Below are positions 1 to 10,830 of a stretch of 64,000 nt of DNA, one piece after another; within the stretch, counting starts at the first letter, position 1; the number at the start of each line of letters is the position of its first letter. This DNA comes from Phytophthora colocasiae (lineage: Eukaryota > Oomycota > Peronosporomycetes > Peronosporales > Peronosporaceae). Under the pieces are notes generated by a model. That model made no database searches. It was given only the letters and a program-made list of their open reading frames with translations, and was not told where the DNA came from. The position numbers and the translations under genes were made by a program. Where the stretch lies: assembly GCA_018806915.1 (NCBI GenBank), contig JAGKQI010000038.1, positions 124,001 through 188,000 of the forward strand, given 5' to 3'.

Positions 1-40
1 GGTACGAGACGAGCGTTCAACGTCTTACATCTATGCATAT

Positions 41-2237
41 GTGAACAAGAAGGCCATGGATCAAGTTAGCAACAAGCGAACGGATCTATTGGATAATACA
101 TGTGAACTTCATGGGAAACGTACAGCTAGAGTTGCAAGCTTCCGCTCTACAGACGATGAATACCAGAGATCCGAGATCGCTATGTCCTTGGATCTCATGC
201 CTGGAGAGTCACGCGGGTACTGGAAGTACCATGTCCCCAGCAAACACTTCAAGCAGGCCAAGGCAACGTGCAAGATCAACAATGCCAAGTCCACCGCTTC
301 TTGACTCGGGATCCGAGGTGGCGATCATCGATGCCGCCTTTGCTCGTAAGGTTGGATCCCAGATTGACACTAGTCAAACACAAGAATGCCTTGGAATTGG
401 TGAGCAGTTGTATATTGCAGCAGGCAAAACAAGGATTAAAGTTACCTTGGCTGGGTACTTGGTATACTTCTGCGATGTCTGGGTCGGCGAGGATCTTCCA
501 CCCGACTGCGACGCGATCCTCGGTATGGACTTCATGGTACCGGCCGGGATCCGACTCGACTTGGGCGACGGATCCGTGTGCTTGCATGACGAGATCCGTG
601 TGCGACTCCATGGACGACGGCAGATCTTCAGCGGCCGGGCTCGTCCGCTACTCCTCCAAGAAGGCATACGGCTGGAACCCGGCGAGGTCTTCGAGCACCC
701 GGACCAGATCCACCTCAAGGAGTACGAGAAGCTGTGGCTACGGAGAGGAAAGCAATGGGTACCGACGTTAGTACAAGGCCCAGGCAAGATCCGCTATCTA
801 CAACTTACCAACATTGGTGAGAAGGCGGTCTCTCTCAACCACAACGAAGAGATCGGCATGTGGCTGGCCGGGGATCACGTTCCTCGCACTCCAGGCTTCA
901 TCTCCGTCGGATCCAGGCGCTACCACGAATGGCAGAACCTCGCCATGAGCGCCACAACGGAGATCCCGCCACCACCGCGTCCGAAGGAGCCGTGGGAGCT
1001 TGAGCCGGCGGTGGATCGCCCGAAGTACACCGAGCCGAAGGGGATCTTGAAGCGTCCTGCCCACACCGCTGTCATGTCGCGCTGCCCCGGCTCGCCACCT
1101 ACGTCGGACCAGATCCTTAAAGGAACGGCCGACTGGCGAGACAGGATCCAGTCCGGTGGATCCGATCCGTCAACGGCTAAGCTCCAAGCGCACCGCCGTG
1201 TCCGATTTGAGCCAGATGCCACAAAGGACGTTGCGCCAGCCTCATCGGACCAAGGGGCGTCCTTACACGGCCGGATCCGAGATCCACAGGCTCAAGGATC
1301 CTCCGGATCCTCTTCAGCTTGTCTGATTGAAGATCCGGCAACGTGTACTGTCTCTGGCCAGAGACTGGACGTCACCGTTGAGGATCGGCAGCATGTCCGT
1401 GCGACGGGCGACGACCATCACTCCGACAAATCAGTCGGAGATGACGTTTCGACGCGCCCTGGGGCGAATATGCATGCCCCACTGCCAAAGTTGGTATGGG
1501 CATGCAGCGCGATGCAAGGCGCGTCTAACGAGCCATCGCACGCCTCCAACGGAGCTCTGGAAGCCGAAGGGGCCATGTCGACACGCCTCCTTGAAGATCC
1601 GGAGGGCTGCCCTGTCTCTGCACAGAGCCGGGACAATGATGCCGAAGGGTCGCCCCATAATCATGGGACAGGTGACCATCATTCAGATGGCACAGTCGGA
1701 TCCAAGGTTTCGGAGTGCCCCGGAGCTCACAGGAATGCCCAGGAGCTCGGAGTGCTACCATTATACGCGCCCGATCAATACCTTTCAAATGAGGTGCCTC
1801 ACGCCTCCCAACTCCATCTACAAGCAAAGTCGGATCCTTACCTGACACAGCTTGAAGATCGGTGTCGCACATGCGACATGGGTCAAGGACGGGGCAGGTC
1901 CGAACAGTCGTCTGATTCCGCACTTAGTGGGGATCTGAGCCCCTCACATTCGCACAAATATGAGCGAGCGGCGGAGACGGCCTGCAGGAAGGGCGCCGCC
2001 GATTGCGAGGCGCCCAGGACGATCTACGCGTGTACCAAGGGTGCTACAGATACGCCTCGCCACGGCGAAGACGATGGTGTGCGCCAAGGCAAGATTGAAG
2101 ACTCAGGGGCGCCAGGGGATCCAGATCAAGGCGTGACGACACAAGAAAGAGCTGGACCAAGGGACGGCGACGTACGTGGAAGCGACGAAGACCCCAGAGG
2201 GCGACCCGAGAACTGGATGTGGTGCGCCGAAGGGTGA
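41..2237 (+). pseudogene. Gypsy retropepsin region with long linker, frameshifted
   Basis: An upstream frame (41-304) reads into a hydrophilic stretch ending KINNAKSTA and stops. The next frame (open from 102) continues immediately with the retropepsin active site LDSGSEVAIID near base 303 and the second signature ILGMDFM near base 517. The two halves therefore appear to be one protein broken by a small frameshift at about 298-303. After the protease comes a very long Asp-, Pro- and Gly-rich linker (about 970-2237) with repeated DP and GS pairs, generated largely by the GGATCC hexamer. The linker frame ends at 2237 and overlaps the following RT frame by 62 bases in another frame. The overlap could be decay or a recoding site. 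Gag lies upstream of the window. Confidence 0.7.
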
Positions 2238-4935
2238 TCCTGCTCGCGGAACTGGATTGGAAGCGGGGAGTGAAGTTGGAAGACTTGCCGAAGGAGGTGC
2301 CGCTCGTGGACCGGATCCCGCTACAGGAAGGCTGGATCCTGGGAGTCGCTTAACGGCCAGTGATCAGCCCGGAGTGGAGACGAGTGAGGATCCGTCATCG
2401 GCGTCAGGACATGAAGAACATAAGGACGCCTCATGCAAGGATCTCGTGGTTGGATCCCGACCGGATCTCGTGGCTGAATCCCAGCCGGATCTCGAGGTTG
2501 GTGCCCGGCCGGATCCCAGTAACACAGAAGATCACGTCGACGATGGAGTGTTTGTCCAGGAGAATGGTGGATCCTACGCGGAGGATCTCGAGAAGGAAAT
2601 GGCGGTGTTGCCAGAGGTTGTGACGGTGACGGTTGAAGTGAAGATCGAGGATCTCCAAGTGGGGGATCCAGCCTCCAACACACCTGAGGAGATCCGACGA
2701 TTGGCGAACGAGATCTGGAAGTACAAGCACTTGTTGATTGGGAAGGGTAATGCCCTGCCCCCTCCTGCCGTGGGCGCGATCTGCGATATTGACGTAGGAG
2801 ACGCGAAGCCGATTGCCCAGCGAGTGCGTAAGGTGGCGCCGCAGTATCGCGAGAAGCTCTCGGATCTGATCAAGGGATTGTTGCAAGCGAAGATCATCCA
2901 AGTCTCAACCTCACCATGGGCCTCGCCAATTGTCGTGATCATCAAGAAGAATGTCGTTGACATCAGGCTCTGTATCGACTACAGATTGGTGAATAGCCTG
3001 ACGAGGTTGATGGTATATCCTATGCCTCTCATCAACGATCTACTGGAGGATCTCGACGCCGTGTTATGGTACTGTTCTCTCGATATGGCTAGTGGTTTTT
3101 GGGTTGTCTCCATGACGGATCGCGCAAGGGCCATCTCGGCATTTATCACACCGTTTGGATTGTTTGAGTGGAACCGGATGCCGTTTGGTCTCAAGAATAC
3201 CCCGCAGATCTACCAGCGTTTGTTGGACAACGCACTGTATGGTTTCCTACGGATCCCGCCTACGACCGGATCCGGATCCGCGTTGGATCTTTTCCGAGAT
3301 GGGATCCCAGAGACGAACGGTGAACAGTCTGTACTGGGACGAAGATCGTACATCGACGACATCTTAGTGACCGCCGGATCCTGGGATCACCTGTGTGAGC
3401 GAGTGCATTTACTGCTGGAAGCCTGTGACAAGTGGAACCTGTCGATTAGCGTGGCCAAGAGTTTCTGGGGTCTGAAGAAGGTCGATTACCTGGGACACCG
3501 AGTGTCTAGCGAAGGACTAGAGGCACATCCGAAGGACCGAGAAGCGCTGGTGGATCTTGCGTTCCCGAGATCGCTGCGCGCTATGCAATCTTTCCTGGGT
3601 AGCCTAAACTACTACGCTCGATTCATCGAGGACATGGCGATCTACGCGTCGGTACTCTACGAACTGAGGGAGGTCGACTTCGCGGAGTTAAGGTCCAGCC
3701 GCAAGATCCTGCAGCCAACCGACTCTGTGATCAAGGATCCCGAGGATCCGTCGAGCCCGAGAGATCCGGATGAGAAGTGGATCCGTGCTTCAGCCGCCTT
3801 CGAGGCCCTGAAGAGGAAGATCGCTACGACTCCTACACTTCGGCATTTCGATCCCGACAAGCAACCGGTGGTGATTGTCTACGCCAGTGAATGGGCCATT
3901 TCAGCTTCCCTGACGCAGGATCACGATGGAATCTACATGCCGGTGATGTTCGTTAGCAGATCCCTGAAACCGAACGAAGTAAACTACGGGATCGTGGAGA
4001 AAGAAGTGCTAGCCCTGCTAAGGATCCTGGATCTCGGGTATTCCATGCTGGTTGGACAACGGATCCGGATCCTGACCAGGCACTCTACCCTCGGGTGGCT
4101 GTTCCGCTCCACTGGGTTGCAAGGAAGATTGGGCCAATGGGCAGCGCTGTTATCGCCTTGGACTTTGGAGATCACAAAGTGTACGAAAGGGGAGGACGAG
4201 ATCCTCGGATCCCTTGCCGCAAGTATCACCCCGAGATCCGAGGTGGATCAAGCTCTAGTGAACATCGCCCCGAGGAAGGAACCACGCCGAGCGATCCAGA
4301 TGCCAGTACCGACCGTAGGACCGGAGGAAGAGTTGTGGGTGGTTAGTTTCGACGGATCCGCCAGGGTGAAACGTGGCGGAGGATCTTTCAGCGTGATTGT
4401 TTGGAAGTTACCCGAATGGAGGGTGATTAAGGCAGCATCTCGATACGCAGAGAACCTGACAGTCAACGAAGCGGAGTACAACGGACTTCTATTGTGTTTT
4501 GAGTTACTCGAGGATCTGGCTAAGGGGCGACTAGTTGTCTGCGGAGATTCGAATCTGGTGATCCGCCAGATGCGCGGCGAGATCGACTGTAAAGCGCCGG
4601 CCCTGACGTTACTAAGACAGAAGGCGCTAATGCGGCTTCGAGAATGGCCGGATCACGACCTGCTACATGTGAAACGAGCGTGGAACGCAAGCGCCGACAG
4701 CTTGGCCAGTGCAGCATTGCAACGAGAGAGCGGGACTACAATCGACCAAGGGGCGGATCGGGAAGATCTCGTCACTTTGAATCGGTTGGATGAGATTCTG
4801 ACCTCGGGATCCGAGGATCCGACACCACGGATCAGTGCAGTGGCTACTCGAAGACAAACCAGAGAAGGGCGACCCCGAGTACTCGACGAGGAGTCCGTGC
4901 AACGGCTGAGAATCGACCGGATCCGACAAGCCTAA
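2176..4935 (+). CDS. Gypsy reverse transcriptase with two RNase H domains
   Basis: The RT core starts near residue 220 (base 2830). It shows VVIIKKN, CIDYRLVNS, the first catalytic Asp in SLDMASGFW, MPFGLKNTPQ, and the second and third Asp in YIDDILVT. The usual gypsy RNase H (tether region) follows, with VIVYASEWA and the LRILDLGYS segment. A second RNase H of the RVT_3/archaeal-plant type comes next (about residues 720-850, bases 4330-4720), with the acidic residues visible in SFDGSAR, NEAEYNGL, CGDSNLVIR and NASADSLAS. Two RNase H domains in one element are unusual. The frame ends at a TAA (4933-4935), but the same frame is open again directly after it into the integrase, so this is a single nonsense codon inside a pol gene or a readthrough site. 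The start codon cannot be assigned, because pol was probably fused to the protease. Confidence 0.85.
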   Translation: MEATKTPEGDPRTGCGAPKGDPARGTGLEAGSEVGRLAEGGAARGPDPATGRLDPGSRLTASDQPGVETSEDPSSASGHEEHKDASCKDLVVGSRPDLVAESQPDLEVGARPDPSNTEDHVDDGVFVQENGGSYAEDLEKEMAVLPEVVTVTVEVKIEDLQVGDPASNTPEEIRRLANEIWKYKHLLIGKGNALPPPAVGAICDIDVGDAKPIAQRVRKVAPQYREKLSDLIKGLLQAKIIQVSTSPWASPIVVIIKKNVVDIRLCIDYRLVNSLTRLMVYPMPLINDLLEDLDAVLWYCSLDMASGFWVVSMTDRARAISAFITPFGLFEWNRMPFGLKNTPQIYQRLLDNALYGFLRIPPTTGSGSALDLFRDGIPETNGEQSVLGRRSYIDDILVTAGSWDHLCERVHLLLEACDKWNLSISVAKSFWGLKKVDYLGHRVSSEGLEAHPKDREALVDLAFPRSLRAMQSFLGSLNYYARFIEDMAIYASVLYELREVDFAELRSSRKILQPTDSVIKDPEDPSSPRDPDEKWIRASAAFEALKRKIATTPTLRHFDPDKQPVVIVYASEWAISASLTQDHDGIYMPVMFVSRSLKPNEVNYGIVEKEVLALLRILDLGYSMLVGQRIRILTRHSTLGWLFRSTGLQGRLGQWAALLSPWTLEITKCTKGEDEILGSLAASITPRSEVDQALVNIAPRKEPRRAIQMPVPTVGPEEELWVVSFDGSARVKRGGGSFSVIVWKLPEWRVIKAASRYAENLTVNEAEYNGLLLCFELLEDLAKGRLVVCGDSNLVIRQMRGEIDCKAPALTLLRQKALMRLREWPDHDLLHVKRAWNASADSLASAALQRESGTTIDQGADREDLVTLNRLDEILTSGSEDPTPRISAVATRRQTREGRPRVLDEESVQRLRIDRIRQA

Positions 4936-6528
4936 GACGAAGAAACATGGATCTTCAACCTGAAGTCGTTCCTGCGGGGACAGCTGACGGATCTGACTGC
5001 GGCCGAAGCCAAGACGTGCCGTCTGCTAGCAGACAATTTCGAGTTGGACGAGAATGAGTTGTTGTTCTATTGCACGCCGTCACGAAGGGCCGAACCCGAT
5101 CGAGATGGATTGTTACGACTGGTTATACCGGAGACGCTCCAGGCGGACCTGCTGCATCATTATCATAGCAGTCTAGAAGGAGGACATCAAGGGATCGGCC
5201 GTACGTACCAGAGGATCAAGGACCACTTCTACTGGAGAGGACTTTTCAGATCCGTGCAACAGTTTGTCGGGGAATGCGTGGATTGTGAGACGGGCAAGGG
5301 GCGACCTACGATCCGTGGAGTGTCGCCAGGCAACATTCAAGCCACCTACCCGTTTCAGGTGATCGCCATGGATCATATACCCTCGCTACCAAGATCCAAG
5401 AACGGGAACACCGAACTTCTAGTATGGGTGGACCTCTTTACTGGCTACGTGATCGTCAATGCTAATAATTCGCGAACAGCACAAGCTGTGGCGGAGTCCT
5501 ATGAGATCTGTGTGTTTCGTCGTTTCGGTGCCAGCCAGGTGATCCGGCACGACCGAGAACCCGGATTCTTGTCCGACTTCTTTCGTGCTTTCAACCGGAT
5601 CTTAGGCCAGCGCCAGAGAGCCACTATGGCTTATCGACCACAGTCGAACGGCACGGCTGAGCGGATGGTGCAGACGATTACTCGAGCAATCAAGATGTAC
5701 GTCCAAGATTCCGACCAGCGCGATTGGGACGCGTATGCCGAACGCTTGACCTTCGCCTTGAACACTGCGCAAGATCGAACTAGGGGCGACACGCCGTTTT
5801 ACCTCGCCCATGGCTGGGATCCCAAGACCACTCTGGAGGCAACGCTATCCGTGGGGAATACTGGACGCCGGGATATAGATCCACGACGTTGGAGGTATCG
5901 GATCCAACGACACTATCAACTGGCCAGAGCTGAGGTGAATGACCGCCTGAAGCAGGCGATCTCGGATCGTGCCGACAGGCAAAACGAGGCGGCGACTGAA
6001 CACCCCATCGAGGCCGGATCCCAAGTGTGGCTGTTCTTAGATAGAGTCAAGGAAGGGTACGCCAAGAAACTGGCTCACCTGTGGCATGGACCGTTCCGTG
6101 TGGCGGAGATGATAAACGAGTATGCAGCTCGCTTGGAAATCGTTGGTACAGACTACCACTTGTTTCCGGTGGTGCACATCTCCAAGTTGAAGCCGGTCAG
6201 GACGTTCCCAGACCGACCGAAGATCCAGTTGACGGTGGACGAAATGGATCGCTTAGACTTCGACGAAGCCTTGTTACCGGAGGACAGCTGGGAGCGTGAT
6301 CTGGAAGACGGCGAGTTTGAAGTCGAGCGGATCACGGACGTCCGGACCGGGCGACCCACTCGGTATGGCCGGATCCGACGAGAATTCCAAGTTTTCTGGA
6401 AGGGGTACGAAGACCCTACCTGGGTAGATGAAGCAGACCTGAACTGCGGCGCGTTACTGCATGAATTCCTCCAAGAACGAAGCAAAAAGAACCGGTTCCA
6501 AGCGATGCAGTCGCACGAAGAAGAGTAG
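4936..6528 (+). CDS. Gypsy integrase with C-terminal chromodomain
   Basis: This is the continuation of the RT frame after the TAA at 4933; the first internal ATG-like start is near 5044. The N-terminal zinc-binding region has H and C pairs (LHHYHSSLEGGHQG and CVDCETGKG). The catalytic core has the first Asp in VIAMDHIPS, the second in VIRHDREPGF and the Glu in NGTAERMVQT. A GPY/F-like module follows (WHGPFRVAEMIN, with VVHISKLKPV). The last 70 residues form a chromodomain: FEVERITDVR, then FQVFWKGYEDPTWVDEADL. Chromodomains on gypsy integrases are thought to steer insertion toward particular chromatin. The catalytic triad looks intact. Confidence in the identity is high; whether it is expressed past the upstream stop is unknown. 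Confidence 0.85.
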   Translation, partial: DEETWIFNLKSFLRGQLTDLTAAEAKTCRLLADNFELDENELLFYCTPSRRAEPDRDGLLRLVIPETLQADLLHHYHSSLEGGHQGIGRTYQRIKDHFYWRGLFRSVQQFVGECVDCETGKGRPTIRGVSPGNIQATYPFQVIAMDHIPSLPRSKNGNTELLVWVDLFTGYVIVNANNSRTAQAVAESYEICVFRRFGASQVIRHDREPGFLSDFFRAFNRILGQRQRATMAYRPQSNGTAERMVQTITRAIKMYVQDSDQRDWDAYAERLTFALNTAQDRTRGDTPFYLAHGWDPKTTLEATLSVGNTGRRDIDPRRWRYRIQRHYQLARAEVNDRLKQAISDRADRQNEAATEHPIEAGSQVWLFLDRVKEGYAKKLAHLWHGPFRVAEMINEYAARLEIVGTDYHLFPVVHISKLKPVRTFPDRPKIQLTVDEMDRLDFDEALLPEDSWERDLEDGEFEVERITDVRTGRPTRYGRIRREFQVFWKGYEDPTWVDEADLNCGALLHEFLQERSKKNRFQAMQSHEEE

Positions 6529-6760
6529 GCGACGGGGGTAGATCTTCACTGGTGAGGGCGCTCGTCAGTGTGGAGAAGAGAAGACTGGCAGTTTACTGCG
6601 AAGTGGACGCGATGTATGTTTGTATATGAAGAAAAGAAGACTGATTTCTGGAGAGGGCTGGAAAGCAGGATCAGAACCTACGCTCGGATCCCGTCTAGAG
6701 CTCGAGTTGGGGACGAATTTTTCTACCTAGGTTCTCGGGGCTCATAATGGGATATGGCCC

Positions 6761-7110
6761 GGAAGTTGGATCTCCGGATCCCGAGGCCGGATCCTCGGAT
6801 CCTCGATTTTGGAAGTTGGATCTCCGGATCCCGAGGCCGGATCCTCGGATCCTCGATTTTGGAAATCGGATCTTCGGATCCCGAGGCCGGATCCTCGAAG
6901 CGGATCCATTTTAGAAGTTGGATCTTCGGATCCCGAGGCCGGATCCTCGGATCCTCGATTTTGGAAGTCGGATCTCCGGATCCCGAGGCCGGATCCTCGG
7001 ATCCTCGAAGCGGATCCATTTTAAAAGTTGGATCTTCGGATCCCGAGGCCGGATCCTCGGATCCTCGATTTTGGAAGTCGGATCTCCGGATCCCGAGGCC
7101 GGATCCTCAG
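6761..7110. repeat. Tandem array of about seven 50-bp GGATCC-rich units
   Basis: Units start GGAAGTTGGATCTCCGGATC, then CCGAGGCCGGATCCTCGGAT, and close with CCTCGATTTT. The first two units (6761 and 6811) are identical, 50 bp apart. Later units alternate in the last segment between CCTCGATTTT and a variant with CGAAGCGGATCCATTTT, and in TCTCC versus TCTTC. Each unit carries three to four GGATC cores. Every frame is open across it on both strands, which generates several spurious long ORFs. It lies between the integrase gene and the antisense coiled-coil ORF. Confidence 0.9.
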
Positions 7111-7276
7111 AACTCTGGGTCGAATTTGTGGATCCGAAGGCTGGATCCCCAGTTTTTGATATTGGATCTCGAAGTGTATCTTGACAAAGCTGAAGATGGA
7201 GGACATGGACATCGGGTGAAGAAGACAGAAGACGGACAAGAAAATATATGCAGTTACACAATGCTACTTACGGAGC

Positions 7277-10200
7277 TCAGGCCCTGGCAGCGTCAGCATC
7301 GAAGTCAGGCAGCAATCGGACGAACTTCATAGAGAGTCGACTGGCGCCAAGGCTGGGGTGAGAGGATCCAGACCGGTAGTGGGTACGCCAAGGGTCTTGG
7401 CGATCACAATCTTCTAGGGCAGCTAAGAGGCTCCGTGGAGGATCCGCTCCGGCGTCGACAGCCTCAGCCCCAGGATACCAAGTGACGTCTTCCGTCGGTA
7501 AGGGGAAGTGGACGAAATGTGGATCTAACCACAGATCCAAGTCGCAACACCCGGTCAGGCGCATCCTCTCGAAGATCTTGCTCTGAAGCTTGCGGTAGTT
7601 GTTCCGGGCATGGGATCCGCGATTCGTTCGGCGACGCTAGAAGCTTGTGAACCAATTGTCCATCCTCCGAAGCTTCATAGAGATGGGGAACGAGTGCGTG
7701 CATTCCCAGATTGCTTGCAGGTTGGCAGCCTCAAACGTGTCATACCAGCCTAGGATCTCCGCGAGATGAGGCGACAAGTCAGCTTGAAAAGTATAAGGAG
7801 GCGGGGACTGGGACCCCAGACCCTTCCATGGCTCCGTCGCGTACAACTCGGTAATTTGTGCCTTCGAGATTAGATCTGGAGCGTAGCTGGATGGATCCAT
7901 AGCACCACGACGGACACGAAGGGGAAACAGCCATCCAGGGCGATAACAAGCGGTCAGGCCACCGGCAGAGAGAGTTTGCAGACTTAAAAGGCTGACTTGG
8001 TCTGCGATCCAAGGGGCCACCTCTTCAGGAGACATCTCGCGCGGATCCCGAGCAGCTGGAACAAACTCTTCTAGTGGGCCGTACGCCTCGAACTGAAGCT
8101 CAACAGTGCCTTCATGAGAATCCGTCTGATGAACCTCAGGAGACGCAGAGCGTGAAGGGCTGGATGCAACACTGGACTGGGTAGTGGGGACGTCTCGGAT
8201 CTCAATAGGAGCAGACGCCGACCCGTCCCCCGACGAACGCCGACGCAGATCCGACCGAGAGCGCGACATGGCGGCCTTCAATTGTTCTTCGTCAAATTCC
8301 TCCGACTCGCTACCCGAGCTGACTTCTGGGTCGTCTCCCGCACCGGATCCAGCTGGACCTTCCCCACCGGAACCCCGTGATCCCTTATGGGTGTTGGTAG
8401 CAGTAGCGGAAGACTTCGCGGGGGCCGTCGGATCCGGGATCTCTGAGGGTGCACTCGGCAGGGGCGCCTCAGCTGGCTTGTTCGGAGGCGGAACACGCTT
8501 GGGATCCACCGAGTCTTGACCCTCTCCCGGTCGCTCTTGCGCCGCGTCCCCAAGGTCAAGATCCGGATTGTCAATCGGGTCACCTGTTGTTTTGGCAACG
8601 GGAACAGGCGCAGGCTTGGACGCGACGAGGGAAGGATCTGCGGGATCAGCCTGACGCGAGATCTTGTGCGGCGGCTCTTCTGTTGGGACAGGAGTTTCGT
8701 GTCGACGACGCTTGGCGGAAGAACCTTCTTGGGAAGTAGACGACTCAGACTGCGCGCTTGGGGCATTCGAGGAGCTGCGCATTGCCATGGAGGCAATCGA
8801 AGCTAAATTACGGAGAGCCGACGTACGCTCGTCGATCACACTACGATGCTCCTCTTCCAAGGCGACATGCTCCTGCTCGAGAGCGTCATACCTCGTCTTA
8901 AGCTCTTGATGATCACGGCGAAGACGCTCAAGGTCTTCTCTGTTGACCGTCGTTCGCGCCAGCGACGCAGCCAGCTGTTCCGATTCGCTCTTCACACGCT
9001 GGATCTCGGCCCCTTGGTGCTGAATGACCTGGTCCTTCCCGGCGAGGACTTGCCTTGCCTGATCACGTTCGAGAGTTATCGTAGAGATCTTCTGAATCGC
9101 TTTATCCAGTTCCAGAGTCGCTGCTGTGGACGCCCGGGCGGCCTCGTCGCGCTCGAGACGGATCCGATCGAGATCCACACGCATCTTCTTCTGTTCTGAC
9201 GACTGGCTTCGGATCCTATCGAGCTCACGTTCAACCTTCTCTCTGGCTTGGTCCGCTCGATCGCGTTGACGTTTTACTTTCAGCAGATCATCTTCGGCCC
9301 TCTCGAGACTCTTTTCGGCGCTCTGACGCTTGAATACGTTATTCTCAGACCGCCTCTGCTGACGCTCTACCTCTTCACGGGCGTTGAGGTTCTCTTGCTT
9401 CAGACGCGCGAGAGCTTCGCTGGCCCGGTCGAGTTTCTGGACAGTATGCGTATGAACCCCATGGAGTTCCCCACGTCGATGTTCTGATTTGGCGAGAAGA
9501 CTCTCCAACTCATTGACCCTCTCCTTCCGATATTGAAGATCCAGTTTGAGCGACTCGACAGTCTTGACGAGATTTTGATTGGGGAGCTGCTTGAGCGACT
9601 CACGCAGCTGGTCACGGTGGGCCCGAAGATCTTCAATCTTGCGTGCTTGTTGGTCGCAGCGAATAGCCGACTCCGCAAGTTGGACACTAGTGCGATTTCG
9701 CTCGAATAAGGCCGCATCCCGCGCGGTCTCCGCGTCTTTCAACTTCTCCTCCAATTCCATTGAACGCTCTAACAGTTCCGAAGATTCTTCGCGTTGATGC
9801 TCAAGCTCTTGAGCCAACCGTACCACGGATGGATCCTCCGCCGAGATGTCTTCCCCAGCAATCTGCCGCTCGAGTCCGACTGCATAATCGTGTAAGACAG
9901 CATAGGCTTCCGCTGAAGAGACCTCTAGATCCGAGTATTGGGCCTTGAGGACGTCGAGCTCACGCAAGTGATCCTTGAGCCGATCCAAGTCTTGCACCGC
10001 TTCCGCTTCCTTTTGCTTCGCCAGCCGGAGAGCAGCTTGAGAAACATCATACCGACGCTGCGCGAAGTCAATGAACGCTTGAGCAAGGTTCAGGCGAGGC
10101 TGCAACAGGTCGTGAAGCTCTTCATTATGCTTCCGCGCTGCGGTGAGATCTCGGAGCACTTGCTGATAGCCGGTCTGCATCTCGACGTATCCATCAGACA

Positions 10201-10468
10201 GAGACTGGAGGGAAGCAACGGCAGCATGCACAGGATCCAGATTTGGAATCATAGGAGTGGCAGCTGCCGTGAAATCAGAGGGAGCTTGGTCGCAATGGGG
10301 ACACGGAGGCGGAGCCACAGAGCGATCATGGCCGAAGAACACGGTGGTGTACGCGGAGGAGCGGTCGTCGGCAGAGCGATCCATGTTGCTGAGATCGCGA
10401 TTTAAAAAGTGGCAGACGGGAGTGGAATTTTTGTATGGGAACGACGTGATGCCGTTGGGCGGCAACAA
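7277..10468 (-). pseudogene. Long coiled-coil protein, antisense to the gypsy pol, one in-frame TAG
   Basis: The frame is open from 10468 to a TAG at 7637-7639 (943 residues). In the same frame it reads on without further stops to 7277, giving about 1063 codons in total, so the TAG looks like a single nonsense change. The N-terminus is short and contains PPPCPHCDQ. Residues of about 90-560 are a near-continuous heptad-rich coiled coil (for example EREDQ-rich stretches, LERDEAARA, LERDQARQV). A low-complexity acidic and Pro/Ser-rich segment with a basic KRRRHE motif follows. The C-terminus is globular-looking and Trp-rich (ILGWYDTFEAANLQAIWE, then LDLWLDPHFVHFPL beyond the stop). I do not recognise a named domain. 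A structural, Gag-like role is only a guess, based on coiled-coil content and association with a retroelement. GGATCC enrichment matches the neighbouring pol. Confidence 0.65.
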
Positions 10469-10620
10469 CCTCGTCCCAGGGGCGATTGTGGTGAAGTGGA
10501 TTCAAATCAAGCCGGATGTGACGCAGAACGACTACGATGATGGGTGACGTGCGACATGGTGCTACAACAAGTACAGGTCCTCAGAAGTGGGTACCTACTC
10601 TAGGGGGGACCCTAAGTTCG

Positions 10621-10830
10621 GATTCCGCAGTCCTAAGTGCGGATCCCATGGTCCTAAGTGCGGATCCCCAAGATCCAAGACCTTCGGATCCAGATACCGG
10701 ATCCTCGGATCCAGATGCCGGATCCTCGGGATCCAAGACCTTCGGATCCAGATACCAGATCCTCGGGATCCAAGACCTTCGGATCCAGATACCGGATCCT
10801 CGGATCCAGATGCCGGATCCTCGAGATCCA
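10621..10830. repeat. Second GGATCC-rich imperfect tandem array
   Basis: The array is built from GGATCCAGATACCGGATCCT, CGGATCCAGATGCCGGATCC and GGGATCCAAGACCTTC, repeated about three times with deletions. The sequence TTCGGATCC...CCGGATCCTCGGATCC is shared with the array at 6761-7110, so the antisense coiled-coil ORF lies between two related arrays. Confidence 0.8.

Noticed and set aside
6761..7110. CRISPR-like array
   Set aside because: The units are contiguous, without unique spacers, in a eukaryotic retroelement.
6723..7332. Several overlapping ORFs on both strands of the 50-bp array
   Set aside because: They are translations of a tandem repeat with no stops in any frame and have only repeat-derived composition.
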